A stretch of DNA of 64,000 nt, taken from contig JBAKBP010000189.1 of assembly GCA_037953745.1 (NCBI GenBank), positions 1 to 64,000 on the forward strand. Reading direction: 5' to 3'. Source of the DNA: Lithodes maja (taxonomy: Eukaryota; Arthropoda; Malacostraca; Decapoda; Lithodidae). Both the position numbers and the translations under genes were made by a program. Shown piece by piece: positions 33,841 to 44,710 of this stretch; positions within the stretch are counted from its first letter, which is position 1; every line of letters starts with the position of its first letter. The notes under the pieces were generated by a model, which was not told the origin of the DNA, did no database searches, and saw only the letters and a list, made by a program, of their open reading frames with translations.

Positions 33841-36133
33841 CTACAGAACATATACCGTGCAACTGAAGGGTTTGCTTGAACAATTTGGATGTAAAATTGC
33901 TCCCCTGGTCTGACTGCACCTCACGTGGAAATCCATAACGGGAACAGAACAATAATAAGTTTTTAACAACTGCCTTTGCCGAGCCGTTTCTCATGGGGTA
34001 TGCGTCCGGGTATCTTGTAGCCACATCCATGATTGTCAACAGGAATTTATTGCCACTACTAGTAGGCGGGAAAGGGCCAACCAAATCTACTACAACTTTG
34101 CTGAACGGAGGCCCGGTGACAGGTATGGGAAACAAAGGTGCCTTCGGGATTGTCTGGTTAGGCTTCCCCGTTGTCTGGCAGGTCGCACACCCAGCCACCC
34201 ATGCACAGACATCAGCCTTGACCCCAGGCCACCAGAAAAACCTGCCCAATGCCGCCAATGTTTTTGTTACCCCCAAATGACCCGCCACCGGCACATCATG
34301 CGCCAGACACAATAAGGACTCTCTATACTTATTTGGAACAACCACCTGGTCTACTACCCTCGCACCGCCCTCCCACTTCGATTTGGGGTCTAGAAATCTG
34401 CGGTACAATATCCTGTTGAGCCTAAAGAAATCTCCCGGCTTCGCATCCCCATCTTCCTCCAACTCTATGGCACCATTGCTATAACGAGCTAGGCTAGCGT
34501 CTTGCAGCTGCTGCTCACTAATGTCCCTGGGCGTCAATGCATCAAGATGGTTTTGTAATAAGACATTACCCCGGCTAGTAGGCTCTACTGCCTTAGTGGC
34601 TCTCGCTACAGCTCTTGCCTCACGCGAAGTCTTACCCAACTCTGCCTTGTTACACACCATATCTGGGCCAGAGTCAACTCCCGTGTTTATTATAGGTCCA
34701 AGTACCGAATCACCGAGAAGTGCAGCAGAATCAATGTCCCTTTTCCTGCCCTTAGCAACCTTCTCCTGATCCTTCCTCCACTGTCCCCGAGGTTGAGTGC
34801 TAGGCTGTGCAGGAGCCGCAGAGCGAGATCGGGTTACCACACAGGCCATCTTATCCTGTTGGCACCTCCCAACCCATTCCCGATTCTCACCATCCACGTC
34901 GGCCGCCCTCTCGGCAACGACTAAGGGTGGAGTCCCGGAAGTGGGCACCGCAAAGTCGTTGCCGAGAAGAAGGTCGACGCCCTCAACTGGCAAACACTCA
35001 ACGATCCCTACATCCAGCTCCCTGCACACCTCTCCCACTCTCAACTCCAACCTCACAAGTGGGTATGACCTCGTAGCATTTATACCCTGCACCACAACAA
35101 CTCTGGCCGCATTTATCGGTTTCCCTGTGAAGTTCCTCAACAAAGTTTGCGAAGCCCCCGTATCCCTCAGCAAGTCAACCCTCCGTAGTTCACTCCCCCA
35201 GCTCACAAACCCGTGTCCCCGATGGCTACAGAAAGCGTCCCGGACAGGTGTCGAGCCTTCCGTACGCTTCTTTACCGCGTGTGCCTCAGCTGCTGACAAC
35301 CTACCCCGGGCAGTTGCTGCAGCCTTCAGAGACACACCGATACTGTGAACCAATGACACCGGCTTAGCGGGAGTGTTACTAGGGCACTCACGTGAATAAT
35401 GGCCTAGCTTCTGACATTTGTAACATTTCACATCCCCAATGGGCTTCTTCCCTTGTGCGGGCGAAGAAGGGGCCTGACCTTTAGTAAACGGGAGAGGCTT
35501 GTGTTTGTAGGTGTTATTAGGTGCAATGCATTTAGTGTGGTTATGTGTGTCATAGGATTTGTTATTATCGAAAACTCTGGTGGGTGGGGTATAGCGCCCC
35601 TTCTGCCCTGACTCAGCCCTCTGAGCGGCACCGCAACCACGAATCAATGATAATCTGAAGTCTGCCATCTTGGCAGCCTCCTCTACTGTCTTGGGACATT
35701 TTTCCTTAATGTTCAGCGTTAGATCGGTTCCAGTACATTTGTAAAACTGTTCCAGATAGAAAAGTTGCTTAATTTCCTCAGCCGACTCTGCGTGCTCGGA
35801 CCGAAACCAGTTATTACATGCATCTGTTAAGTCCCGTGCGTGCTCCATAAAACTGACGTCGCTCTTCTTATTCACGCCACGGAACTTCAATCTATAAGTT
35901 TCGGGTTGCAGTTCGTAGGCCCGGAGCACAGCCTCCTTCACCAGTCCATACACTACACTCTCGTCCAGTGACAGTGCATCGTAGGCTTTCAACCCCTTAC
36001 CCACTAGACGTGATGAAACTAATGCTGCCCATTTAACCTCCGGCCAGTCATACTCACGACACTTCTTTTCGAAACGAGCAAAAAACTCAGTCACTGCTGT
36101 CTCATCAAATGCGGGTACTAACTTAATTAAATG
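33746..36133 (-). CDS. gag-pol: Gag capsid (SCAN-like), nucleocapsid, protease and integrase core
   Basis: Counting from residue 1 at 36094, a SCAN-like helical segment spans about 61-146 (ELQPETYRLKFRG, YLEQFYKC, CPKTVEEAAKMADF). A CCHC knuckle CYKCQKLGHYSREC lies at 224-237, and the protease active site LLRDTGASQTLL at 308-319 with GVDLLLGND downstream. The integrase zinc-binding H599, H606, C636, C639 and core aspartates D670 (VVVDLVGPF) and D729 (QSDQGSNF) follow. The catalytic glutamate falls in the next frame after a one-base shift near 33840. Upstream the same frame is open to a TAG at 36134-36136, beyond which gag continues in frame. Capsid through integrase in one frame suggests a single Gag-Pol polyprotein. 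Confidence 0.92.
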   Translation of the reverse strand, partial: HLIKLVPAFDETAVTEFFARFEKKCREYDWPEVKWAALVSSRLVGKGLKAYDALSLDESVVYGLVKEAVLRAYELQPETYRLKFRGVNKKSDVSFMEHARDLTDACNNWFRSEHAESAEEIKQLFYLEQFYKCTGTDLTLNIKEKCPKTVEEAAKMADFRLSLIRGCGAAQRAESGQKGRYTPPTRVFDNNKSYDTHNHTKCIAPNNTYKHKPLPFTKGQAPSSPAQGKKPIGDVKCYKCQKLGHYSRECPSNTPAKPVSLVHSIGVSLKAAATARGRLSAAEAHAVKKRTEGSTPVRDAFCSHRGHGFVSWGSELRRVDLLRDTGASQTLLRNFTGKPINAARVVVVQGINATRSYPLVRLELRVGEVCRELDVGIVECLPVEGVDLLLGNDFAVPTSGTPPLVVAERAADVDGENREWVGRCQQDKMACVVTRSRSAAPAQPSTQPRGQWRKDQEKVAKGRKRDIDSAALLGDSVLGPIINTGVDSGPDMVCNKAELGKTSREARAVARATKAVEPTSRGNVLLQNHLDALTPRDISEQQLQDASLARYSNGAIELEEDGDAKPGDFFRLNRILYRRFLDPKSKWEGGARVVDQVVVPNKYRESLLCLAHDVPVAGHLGVTKTLAALGRFFWWPGVKADVCAWVAGCATCQTTGKPNQTIPKAPLFPIPVTGPPFSKVVVDLVGPFPPTSSGNKFLLTIMDVATRYPDAYPMRNGSAKAVVKNLLLFCSRYGFPREVQSDQGSNFTSKLFKQTLQLHGICSVVSVSLPSRESGSLGAVALDPEEYATLLLCRT

Positions 36134-36860
36134 CTAAAGTGAGTCTGTAACCCGGTGCCCACCACCGAGATGACGCCCCGTGGTCTCTACTCTAGACTTC
36201 TCGACATCCATTTCAGCCTGGTACCTGGTTGCATCCTGATTGGCTTGGATTCTAGCAACCTCTATGCGTTCTATACTAGCCTGTTGTATCTGAGTCTCCT
36301 GCAGCTTAATCCGTTCTATACTAGCCTGTTGTATCTGAGTCTCCTGCAGCTTAAACTTAGCTAGTTCTAGCTGAAATAACATCTCAGGAGACAGGCCTGG
36401 GGGGGGAGAGCACAAAATGGGGGATCCACACCGAGACGTGTTTACGGGTAAGCCAGCTTGCCCTTGAGAACCCTCCTGCTGCATCGTGCTAAGACTCGCT
36501 GGCTGAGGGCCCAGCTCAGGGGTAGAGTGGAATGGAGGCTTGGAGGGAACCCCCCAAGACCCCACTCCACCCACCGCCATCACCCAACAAACATGCCACC
36601 AAATTCTTCTTGGGCCAACTGTCAGGACAGTCCCGCCCCAAAACCGTGGCTAAACAGCGAAGACCGTAACAATCAATAGCCTGCAGGCGCTGTTCGGTCA
36701 AAGGTGTCTGCAAAAATGCCCGGGCATCCCTCTCTCCACTTATAACACTCCCCTCCCTAAACATCTGTTGTACTTGCTGGTTACTAGGCTGTACCGTGTT
36801 ATCCTCCCCCGTAAATGATGAGTCATTAGACATAGTGCTGGTTATACAATTGCTGTTCAT
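36134..36860 (-). CDS. gag: N-terminal Gag region of the Gmr1-like element
   Basis: An ATG at 36860 opens a frame to 36516 that is rich in Ser and Gln (SNQQVQQMF, LRCLATVLGRDCPDSW). An overlapping frame from about 36583 to 36134 carries a proline-rich part and a predicted coiled-coil segment. In that segment a 14-residue unit (KLQETQIQQASIER, variants) is tandemly repeated. A frameshift is needed between the two frames, near 36530-36580. The second frame ends in TAG at 36134-36136 and is in phase with the capsid frame that follows. No known domain was recognised; a matrix-like role is inferred from position. Confidence 0.7.
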
Positions 36861-37104
36861 AAAAAAAAAAAAAGTGCTTATTACTAATTGCAGTCTCGAC
36901 TCACAAAATGTTAAAGATGCTTGAATGACTCTACTCTAGACACCCCCAACGAAACAATCTGCAAGTCCACCAATACAATAATGACACAATAAAAATTCCT
37001 CCAATATGCAAGAAAATTCTAGCCAGCTCTACTAGGTAGCATAGAATAGTTCTCCAAAAAACATGTGATAGGATACTACTGAATCTTGTGCAAGGTCGCC
37101 ATTT
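36861..37104 (-). other. Untranslated leader of the Gmr1-like element
   Basis: The segment lies between the 5' LTR and the gag ATG. It contains the candidate primer binding site and a poly-A run just upstream of gag (on the element strand an A/T-rich stretch at 36861-36875). Confidence 0.6.
37085..37101 (-). promoter_or_regulatory. Candidate primer binding site
   Basis: Three bases inside the 5' LTR the element strand reads TGGCGACCTTGCAC. The first eight bases match the complement of a tRNA-Arg 3' end, a primer known for some Ty3/gypsy elements. The match weakens after that. Confidence 0.6.
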
Positions 37105-38922
37105 TGTTACGGCTGGATCGGCAATACATATTCGGGATTCTTGATCGTAGGACAGAAATGGCTTATGTGACAACGACACGCTCGATTCCAGTCCCAAATA
37201 CTATATGCTCCAGACAACAAAAGCACCAACGCCCTACAGAGTTATCGTCTATGGTAACGAGGTACCTTAACTCGGCGAAAGTGTACAACAGGGGTAGGCT
37301 ATGAGGCTAAACTCCCTCAGACATTTATAGGTTACGTTATTACTAAAGAAATGCAATACTCAAGAAACTACGTTAATATTAAGCCTCTAATAATGTAGAA
37401 TAGAAGCAGGCTAAAGGTATGACAGTGAAATGCTAAATGACAAATGTACACGCCTACTTGAAAGCGCATGCACTAGAATAACTGTCCCCTACTAACATGC
37501 ACTAGCATGTAGCATACAAGATGTCATGATCCAGTAGATACCTAATAATACACATGGAAGGAACATAAATAGTAGTCACTTATTATAATAATGAATCTAT
37601 ACTTGGAATAACTAAAAGGTTGCAGGCAACAATACTGCGCCGGTAGCCTACTACCGCATAGGCTACTTCGCTTCTCTCACTCTGTCTCCCCTCTGAGTCC
37701 GTATGCGCCCTACGCAACGGAACTCCGGACACAGCAGCAAAACGACAGTACAGTTAATTGATACATGAAAGTATTAATAGTGTTGTCTTGTGTGTGAGTA
37801 ATGTGTATTGTAAAGTGTTATATACATAAACTTAAAGAGAGCTGCAATGCATAGTAAAATAAAGATATCACCCACTCATCATCCCCATGTGTTCTAGCTA
37901 GCAGGCCAAGTCACAGGAACAACGAGTCCCAGCACCGAAAGCGAGAACCCAGGAAAAGACTGCAGAGAACACAAGGACAGATAAATTACGTTACTCTACT
38001 ATACTGGCACTACGAGCGAGCTGTAGTCTCTGGTACTGCACTCGCTCCTGGCTCGGTAGGCAAATCAAGGCTAAGTCCTCGCCCCTCTACAGACAACTCC
38101 TGGGCATGGTCGGGCTCTTACACATGGCACTAGTCTAGTCACAAATTGGATGATGAGCTGGGCATATAACTCGTGAACATGTAGAACGTTCACCAACTAT
38201 CCTCATCAAGAAGATCGCTGTTCACATTAACCCCTTAAATCTAATACATGTAAATATATGCTTGTCCTAAGAGTAATACGAGAGGTGAGTGCTGAAACTC
38301 CTTTAGGACCTCAAGGGAAGGGTATGCATTTAAATAGAGAGAAGAATGAAATGAGAGTAATGTCGTCAGAGAGAAAGAGTGCAACCGTGAGAAATTGGGA
38401 GAGAGGGCAAGGGATGTTAGAATCTCAAAGGTTCTAGGCAACCTGATCATGGAACACACAGCGAGCCTCCAGGCAATGTGCAGTACGACAACATGGGCAA
38501 CCCAGGCAGCATTGGCAGGCGGCAATGGACTACCAACCCTGTCGCACCTAGCTATAAGCGCAAGGCTGCCAACCGGTCCATACGTCTGGCAACCACCACT
38601 CCGGCAGCGTGGCGCGTTGCTACCCTCTCGCTCTGAAAACTAACTCACTCTCTCTCTCTGAACTCCCATTGTCTTATCTATCAACTTCTCTATTGATACT
38701 ACATATTAAATGGAAGGTCTCGACATGGCTTAAAACAAAACCCACCACTGGTTAGCACATGACGAGACCTTTGCAGAGATACAAAGAACATAGTTATACG
38801 TTGTCACACTCAATATAAGCAGCCAGCACGGTACAGCGGTACAGCGGTACCACACAGTGGCGGTACAGTGGAGTACCAAGGAGTACAATCAGGTTGCGTT
38901 GCCACGCACTGGGTGCGTCACA
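37105..38922 (-). repeat. 5' LTR of the Gmr1-like element
   Basis: This is the 1818-bp partner of the left LTR with the same ends (TGTGACGC...CGTAACA on the element strand). Differences from its partner are scattered, for example single substitutions near 37469, 37632 and 38014 and a cluster near 38840-38860. The near-identity indicates little time since insertion or recent gene conversion. Confidence 0.93.
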
Positions 38923-38946
38923 ATATGTCCTACTGTGTCATGTGTA

Positions 38947-39086
38947 TCCTGGTTTAGTTGTGTATTGGCTAATTCCACGGTCTATGTTTGTTTCCTGGAT
39001 TAGTTGTGTATTGGCTATTTCCACGGATTATATTTGTGGACCCTAGGTTAGTTGTGCTTTGGCTATCTCTCGGGTCCTATGTGCGT
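38947..39086 (+). repeat. 46-47-bp tandem repeat, three diverged copies
   Basis: Three head-to-tail units start at 38947, 38993 and 39040, each containing TTAGTTGTG and TTGGCTAT. They lie immediately after the Gmr1-like LTR and before the DIRS leader, and may belong to the DIRS element. Confidence 0.75.
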
Positions 39087-39460
39087 TCAGATGGTTTCTG
39101 AACGGGGTGGGTTACTTTCCGGCGGGTTTTTCTCGGTTACACCTTGAAAACCCCGGCCGAGAGCCGTGTTTGGCCACGCGTGGTTTCAAAACAGGCTTGT
39201 GTCCCCGGCGAGTTGGTGTCTGTGGCTCTCCAGGAGTGCGTCTCTGTGATGGTGCCTGTTTCAGGCTCCCTATGATTCCCGGCAGAATGGCTGTACCCAT
39301 CTAACATTGTTCATGCGGACATATGTTATGTAGTTTTTCTACCCGGTTTTACAAACCAAAGAAAAAACCCTAGCTGTTGTTGTGGGCTTTCCTCCCCGGC
39401 GATCTTTACAAAGAAGTGGGGATAGGAACTTATGGGGTTAACGTTTCAGACATCAGATCT

Positions 39461-40020
39461 CACCCGGCGGGTGCACCTTGGTAGGGTGGGATGAACGAAT
39501 TGGTAATTCTGTTTAGTTAACCGGTCCATTTTAGTGATACTACTGTATATGTATCGCCGCCCTCACACATACGGCGATCGAAGGCTCAATTAGGGTTAAC
39601 ATCTTTTTTCATAAGTTTTTCACACCCGGCGGGTGCTCCTGGGAGGAGGAAATACGGAATTTACAATTCAAGTTAGTTAACCAATTAATTGAGAGATACG
39701 TTTATGTATCGCCGCCTTCAACATACGGCGATCTATGTGACAATTCGTTAGAAGTCAGATCTCGTATCAGCCTGCCCTGTGTTAATCTGCTAGATAATTC
39801 AGGGGCCGGCGTCTTTGTGGGTGGTTGTTTTTCAAAATTGAATCTTGAAACAGTCACCACCAGAAAGACTGTTTATAAACGCCATACTGGTCTTTTATAT
39901 TATGTCAGAGGGTATTCTTAACTTTCTTAAGACATGTCTAGATATTCGGAAATCTTTATAGAACCCCGCCGCGTAACGAGCTGTGATCATTGTGACATTA
40001 CGTCTCGTTATCCGGCGGGT
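39461..40020 (+). promoter_or_regulatory. Hairpin-rich DIRS leader with a duplicated module
   Basis: The palindrome CACCCGGCGGGTG occurs at 39461-39473 and 39623-39635. Each copy is followed after about 80 bp by a second hairpin, TATCGCCGCC...ATACGGCGAT, at 39552-39578 and 39707-39733. A third structure pairs AACCCCGCCGCGTAACGAG near 39962 with CTCGTTATCCGGCGGGTT near 40004. The modules look like ancient tandem duplicates under constraint at the paired bases. They precede the Gag ATG at 40152. Confidence 0.7.
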
Positions 40021-40151
40021 TATGAACACTTGTATGCGATCATTTTGGGTTAACCTTATGAGCATTAATTCCTGGAAATTTTCTTTTTTTCCAGGGCTGG
40101 GCTCCGGCGGACCAATACAGAACCTGCAGTAGTTTCCCACCAGTCTCTGTC

Positions 40152-42781
40152 ATGGCTACCTTTGCCCCAGTTTTTGCTTTATGCATTACTCCAACCTGTG
40201 CCGGTATCCCTCTTTTTGCGCACACTCTTTGTATCAAGTGTGTTAAATGTCTAGACCGTTCAAGGGGTCTGTGGGTGATGCGCAACTGTTCCTTTTGCTC
40301 CCAACTATGTGTCAAAGTCCTCCAAGATAATGATAAGACCGCAGCGGTCGCCTTACGAGAAGTTCGGCAACAAATGTCAGCGTATACTACGATTGTGGCT
40401 CATAAGTCACTTCAATGTGACAACGTCCCTCTTTGGGATAGGCTTCTTCTTGAGCACCCTCCCCCTAAACGTTCCTCTCGAGTAACTAGTCGTAAGCCGG
40501 CGGAGACTGGACAGGGTTCTGTGTCATCTCCTGCCCCTGCTACTTCGAAACGTCAACGTGAGCCAACACCCCCGGCGGCAGCCTCCTCGTCTCGGGCGAG
40601 ATCTAGGTCTAGGTCACCCCTTAGACACCAGCCACCCAGTCTTGCCTCTTCACCATCGAGTAAGAAGAGTAAGACAGAGAGTTCCACCAGTGGTCACGGC
40701 GATAAATCCTCCAAATCGAAGAGTAGTTCACGGTCACACCGCAGCCATAAATCTTCGAAAAAGGATTTCCCATGATAGAAAGGCCTCCCGACATTCGCCA
40801 GTTTCTAGTACTTCTCGTCATACCTCTACCCCAGACAGAGTTTGTGTTCGGTCTCAAGGGTCCAGTGCAGTGCCTGTACCTAAAGATGATTTACCCATTA
40901 ACATTTTAACCCTGGATTTGGAGAGTTCAGGGAGCTCAGTGGTTGAGTGTGTTTCGGACTCCCAAGGGAGTGTAGGCCAAGGCCTAGGTGTTTGGCGATA
41001 TTCTCGACCGGGGCCTGACCACCCACTTCCGGCTCAAACTATTCACACAGTGGCTGACGTCCACCATGACGCGGCGATCCCATCCTCTATTCCTGACTTA
41101 TCTTGGCAACAAGATGGTACCTCAGCTTCGGCGGGATCTTCTCAGGAGGAACAGGATGATAAAGACGAGGTTTCGATTATATCGGATATGGAAGGGCAAG
41201 AGTCAGGTTCAGGCTTAGATGCCGCACAAGATCTTAATGATTCACCAGTGAGTACATCATCAAATCAATTTGTCACTGCACAGGAAATTGATGGGCGACT
41301 AGTTAATGCTTTATCTAAATTTTTTGGCCAACAGCAGGAAACTCCCACAGTGGACTTGGGAGCTCCCACGACAAGCTCGACGGTATGGCCTCTGATGACT
41401 TCTATTGCTTTGACTCAGATCCCTCACCCTCCCCCTATGTCACCATCGGTGGTTACTAGGCCTGCTACGGCGGCATTGACCACTTCGAATGTAAGGGTTA
41501 TAACGGATGTCAATCCGCCCCCTCTAGACAGAGCGCCTCTCAGAAAGGTAGCTATGCCCTTGCTTTACGGACCAGACGAGTCATGGGTCCTTTTGACCCC
41601 CACTAAACCAGAGCTCACCCAACCTACCTTGTCAGGGGAACTCCCAGTGCCGCGTGAGTGGGTCATCCAGGGCAATAAATCTAAGAAATTAAGGGCCTTG
41701 GATACTTTGGGGAATGTACTAGATGTCAACATCAAGGCTATACCTAGTTATTATCACCAGGACTATTTTGTTTATACTGCTAAGCCTGCTTTACCCTCTG
41801 CCTCAGCTTCAAAATTGTTTTCTGACTGGTCTAAGCATGATGGGTTTAATGACATTAAGACACTGTCAGCTCTCACTCCAGAACTCGATTTGCAAACCGT
41901 CACAGACGCAGCAGCTAATCCAGTCTTGAAGGTGGGGCAGTTGGGTCCAGGACCTTGGGTGGAATGGGAGACAGAGGCTCAAAACTTTGCGACCACATTT
42001 ACTTCCAAAACTTCCCACCAGATCCCTCAAGATACTCATTCTTGGTTCTCCATGCCAGTGTGTTCTGCCGGCGGAGTCCCTTCAGCTTTGTTTGCTTTCT
42101 TAGCTGCCCCTAAAATTAATCTTTGTGAGCTAAAAGACCCTTTCACTACCCCTACCCCAACTCACCTAGACCGATAATTTAGGCTACGGGGGAAAGCTTT
42201 TCGCCTGTTCTCTCAATACATAGTGTCTCAACAGGTAGCAGTCATTGCTCCGGTCCACTCAGGCAATCGCAGACGCAGATGCCAGACGATCGGTTGAATT
42301 GTCCCGGCGACTGCTTCTTCAGTCGTCAATCCAATCATTAGGTGACATACGCACCGCCTTGCTTGAGGCGGTACGAGCTTGACAAGATCTCAGAATGTCC
42401 TTAGTCCGAAAACTGCCTGATCGCATTGCGAATCAGGTGGTCATGTCACCAGTGCTCACTCCCTCTTTAATGTCCCCTGAAGTGTGGCGAACGGTTTTTA
42501 ATATGGCTCAGGCCTTTAAACACAGTCCCACCCCTTCTAAGAAACCTGCCTTTAACTTCCCCAAACCCAGGCCAGTCGCTAAGGCTCAGCCGGGGGGATC
42601 TAAGACCTTTCTTCCACCTAAGTCCTCCTCCCCTCAAGGTCAGTACAGGCATAGACAGGGTAGGTTTTCAGGTCAGAGAGGACGCGGCTATAATAAGCCA
42701 GGTCAGGGCCCGTCTTCTGCCAACGCCAGCCAGCCGGCGAAGCGTCCACCACCACCAACTCCACCACCATCAAAAAACTAA
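40152..42781 (+). pseudogene. gag: DIRS Gag-like protein, interrupted
   Basis: An ATG at 40152 opens a frame with an N-terminal cysteine-rich segment (CITPTC, CIKCVKC, CSFCSQLC), perhaps zinc-binding. A Ser/Arg/Lys-rich region follows, up to a stop at 40773. The protein continues in another frame to 42177 with blocks NVRVITDVNPPPLD, AMPLLYGPDESW and GELPVPREWVI. It goes on after a stop at 42175 and a frameshift near 42260, passes a TGA near 42379, and ends at 42781 in a Gly/Arg/Pro-rich tail. The blocks NVRVITD to YFVY recur in a diverged copy at 48890-49220, which supports their being a conserved Gag domain. Nucleic-acid binding is inferred from composition. Confidence 0.72.
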
Positions 42782-42848
42782 AGTCTCTCTCACTCCCGGT
42801 GCCAGTCTTAAGGCCGGTGGATCCGAGGGTAGTACAGCCGGCGAACCC

Positions 42849-44710
42849 TTGTCTGCTAACTGGGTCGTTCCGAACGTGTCACCAAGCATGGCCGTTAAAC
42901 ACTGGGCACGGATGGTGGCACGCAAAGGCATCACTTGGCAGTGGCTCCGGCGACCTCGCTTACGTCAGCCGACAACGGCGAATTTTGTTTCTTTAGAGGT
43001 GGAGTCACTGGTCCAGGAAATGATTGCCAAGAATGTCATCATCCCGGTCCCCCCAAATTACCCTGTATTTACGTCCAAGCTATTTTTGGTTCCCAAAAGG
43101 GACAGTGTTCAGATGAGACCGGTCGTAGACCTGTCTTATCTGAACCTTCACATTCACAACGAGTCATTCCGAATGTTAACAGTACACCAAATCAGGCTAA
43201 CACTTCCGCCGGGAGGTTGGATGTGTTCCCAAGACCTGACAGACGCTTATTGGCACGTATCGGTAAACAAAAGATTTCAAAGGTTTCTGGCCTTACGGAT
43301 CAGGCACCAAAATTTTGTTTTTCAGAGGATGCCATTCGGTTTGAACCTGGCACCTCGATTATTCACAAAATTAGTCCGGCAAGCCCTGATGCCGTTGTTA
43401 AAGCAAGGAATCAGAGTTTTGTGATACCTAGACGACTGGCTGGTGGTGGCAGAGACAGAGCAATTATGCATCAAACATGTCAACATAATTTTAAATCATG
43501 TAAAACTCTAGGGTTCAAGGTAAATCTGGTAAAGTCAAACCTTGTTCCCTCACGAGTAATTCAGTGGATAGGGCTGGTTTGGGACACAGCTGCTCTCACT
43601 CTGAGTCAGAGTGTGGACAATCGCAACAGGTTTCGCAGGAAACTGTTCATGTTTCTTCACAGTCTGACTACGACACGGAGGATCTGGGAGTCTCTGGTCG
43701 GCTCTCTCAACTGGATTCAACTAACTGTAATGTTGGGCCGGTTGAAAGTAAAACTTTTAATATTGGAGGGCAACAAATATTTCCCACTCTTACCGGCGGG
43801 AAAATTATGGCCCATCCCAAAATTAATCCACACCTTACTAGCGGTCTGGGCGAAGAGGGAAATGTTGCACTCAGTAATGTCATGGACCTCTCCTCCGCCA
43901 ACGGTATGGGTAGACACGGATGAGTCAGTCACAATAGGTTGGGGATTTCAGTCAAACCAGGGGCACCAGGGGCACCAGGGTCAGGGGCTTTGGTCCCACT
44001 TAGAAATCTCCCACATCAATGTCAAAGAATTACTAGTCCCCTTGTATTTCCTTCAGGCTCACGGCTCTACTTTACGGGGCAAGTCGGTGGCCTTCAGAAT
44101 GGACAATCTGAATGAAGTTCACTGTATTCAGAAACAGGGGTCAACGAGATCAAGGAAGTTGCTAAACGTGTCGGAAGAGATTTTTACTCTAGCCAACAGG
44201 CTAGACATTTATCTTCACGCATCTTATCTCCCAGGCGTAGCAAACGTCTGGGCAGACGCTCTGTCCCGGAGACAGAGCACGACAGTAGAATGGGAGCTCA
44301 AGCAACCCATTTTCAACCTAATGATTGCAGAGCTCTACCATCCACAAGTGGATCTGTTTGCGTCCGAGGAGACTCACAAACTCCCTCTATACCTCACCCG
44401 CCGGACGAAAACGCCGGCAGGTGGGCCAGACGCCCTAGTGACAGACTGGAACAGATGGAGCTCCATCTATCTGTTTCCGCCGCCAGACGCGTCACTAATG
44501 TGCCACGTAGTGAACAAACTACGAGATTATCGAGGCTTAGTCTCGCTAATCGCGCCCCTGTGGCCGGCGCAGTTATGGTACCAGCAATTGAAGACGTGGT
44601 GCTCGCACCCGGTGTCGCTCCCGGTCGAGTATTTCCACTTAGACACGATTAGCAACCTAGCGACCTCGCTGACTTTTGCATTATGGACATTCAAGAGGCC
44701 AAGTGGCTAG
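42849..44710 (+). pseudogene. pol: DIRS reverse transcriptase and RNase H, with MT-like tail
   Basis: The frame from about 42820 to 43424 holds RT blocks KLFLVPKRDSVQMRPVVDLS, SQDLTDAYWHV and FQRMPFGLNLAPRLF. A TGA at 43422-43424 falls just before the catalytic YLDDWLVVAETE, and a one-base frameshift follows near 43505. The downstream frame carries GFKVNLVKSNL, WIGLVWD, an RNase H-like part (VWVDTDESVTIGWGF, INVKELL, DNLNEVHCI, HASYLPGVANVWADALSR), then VDLFASEETHKLPLY and LIAPLWPAQLWYQQL. That last region resembles what is called methyltransferase-like in DIRS elements. It ends at 44710, overlapping the recombinase frame, which is the usual DIRS layout. Confidence 0.85.

Larger units (their letters stand above)
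29623..38922 (-). mobile_element. Gmr1-like Ty3/gypsy LTR retrotransposon, full length
   Basis: Two LTRs of equal length (1818 bp) bound a 5.7-kb interior read on the minus strand. The order is gag with a SCAN-like capsid segment and a CCHC knuckle, protease, integrase (HHCC, D, D, E and a GPY module), then reverse transcriptase and RNase H. Integrase before RT is the Ty1/copia-like order known within Ty3/gypsy only from the Gmr1-like group. No env-like frame is seen. An in-frame TAG and several frameshifts disable gag and pol. The LTRs differ at only about 20 positions by eye, so the insertion is fairly young. No target duplication is found: the flanks are ACCAC on the left and ATATG on the right. 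Confidence 0.9.

Noticed and set aside
34797..35348. 183-codon plus-strand ORF
   Set aside because: It is antisense to the protease region of the Gmr1-like element, with no recognisable domain.
29623..38922. Retroviral env gene
   Set aside because: RNase H ends close to the 3' LTR, and no additional frame with a signal peptide or membrane segment is present.
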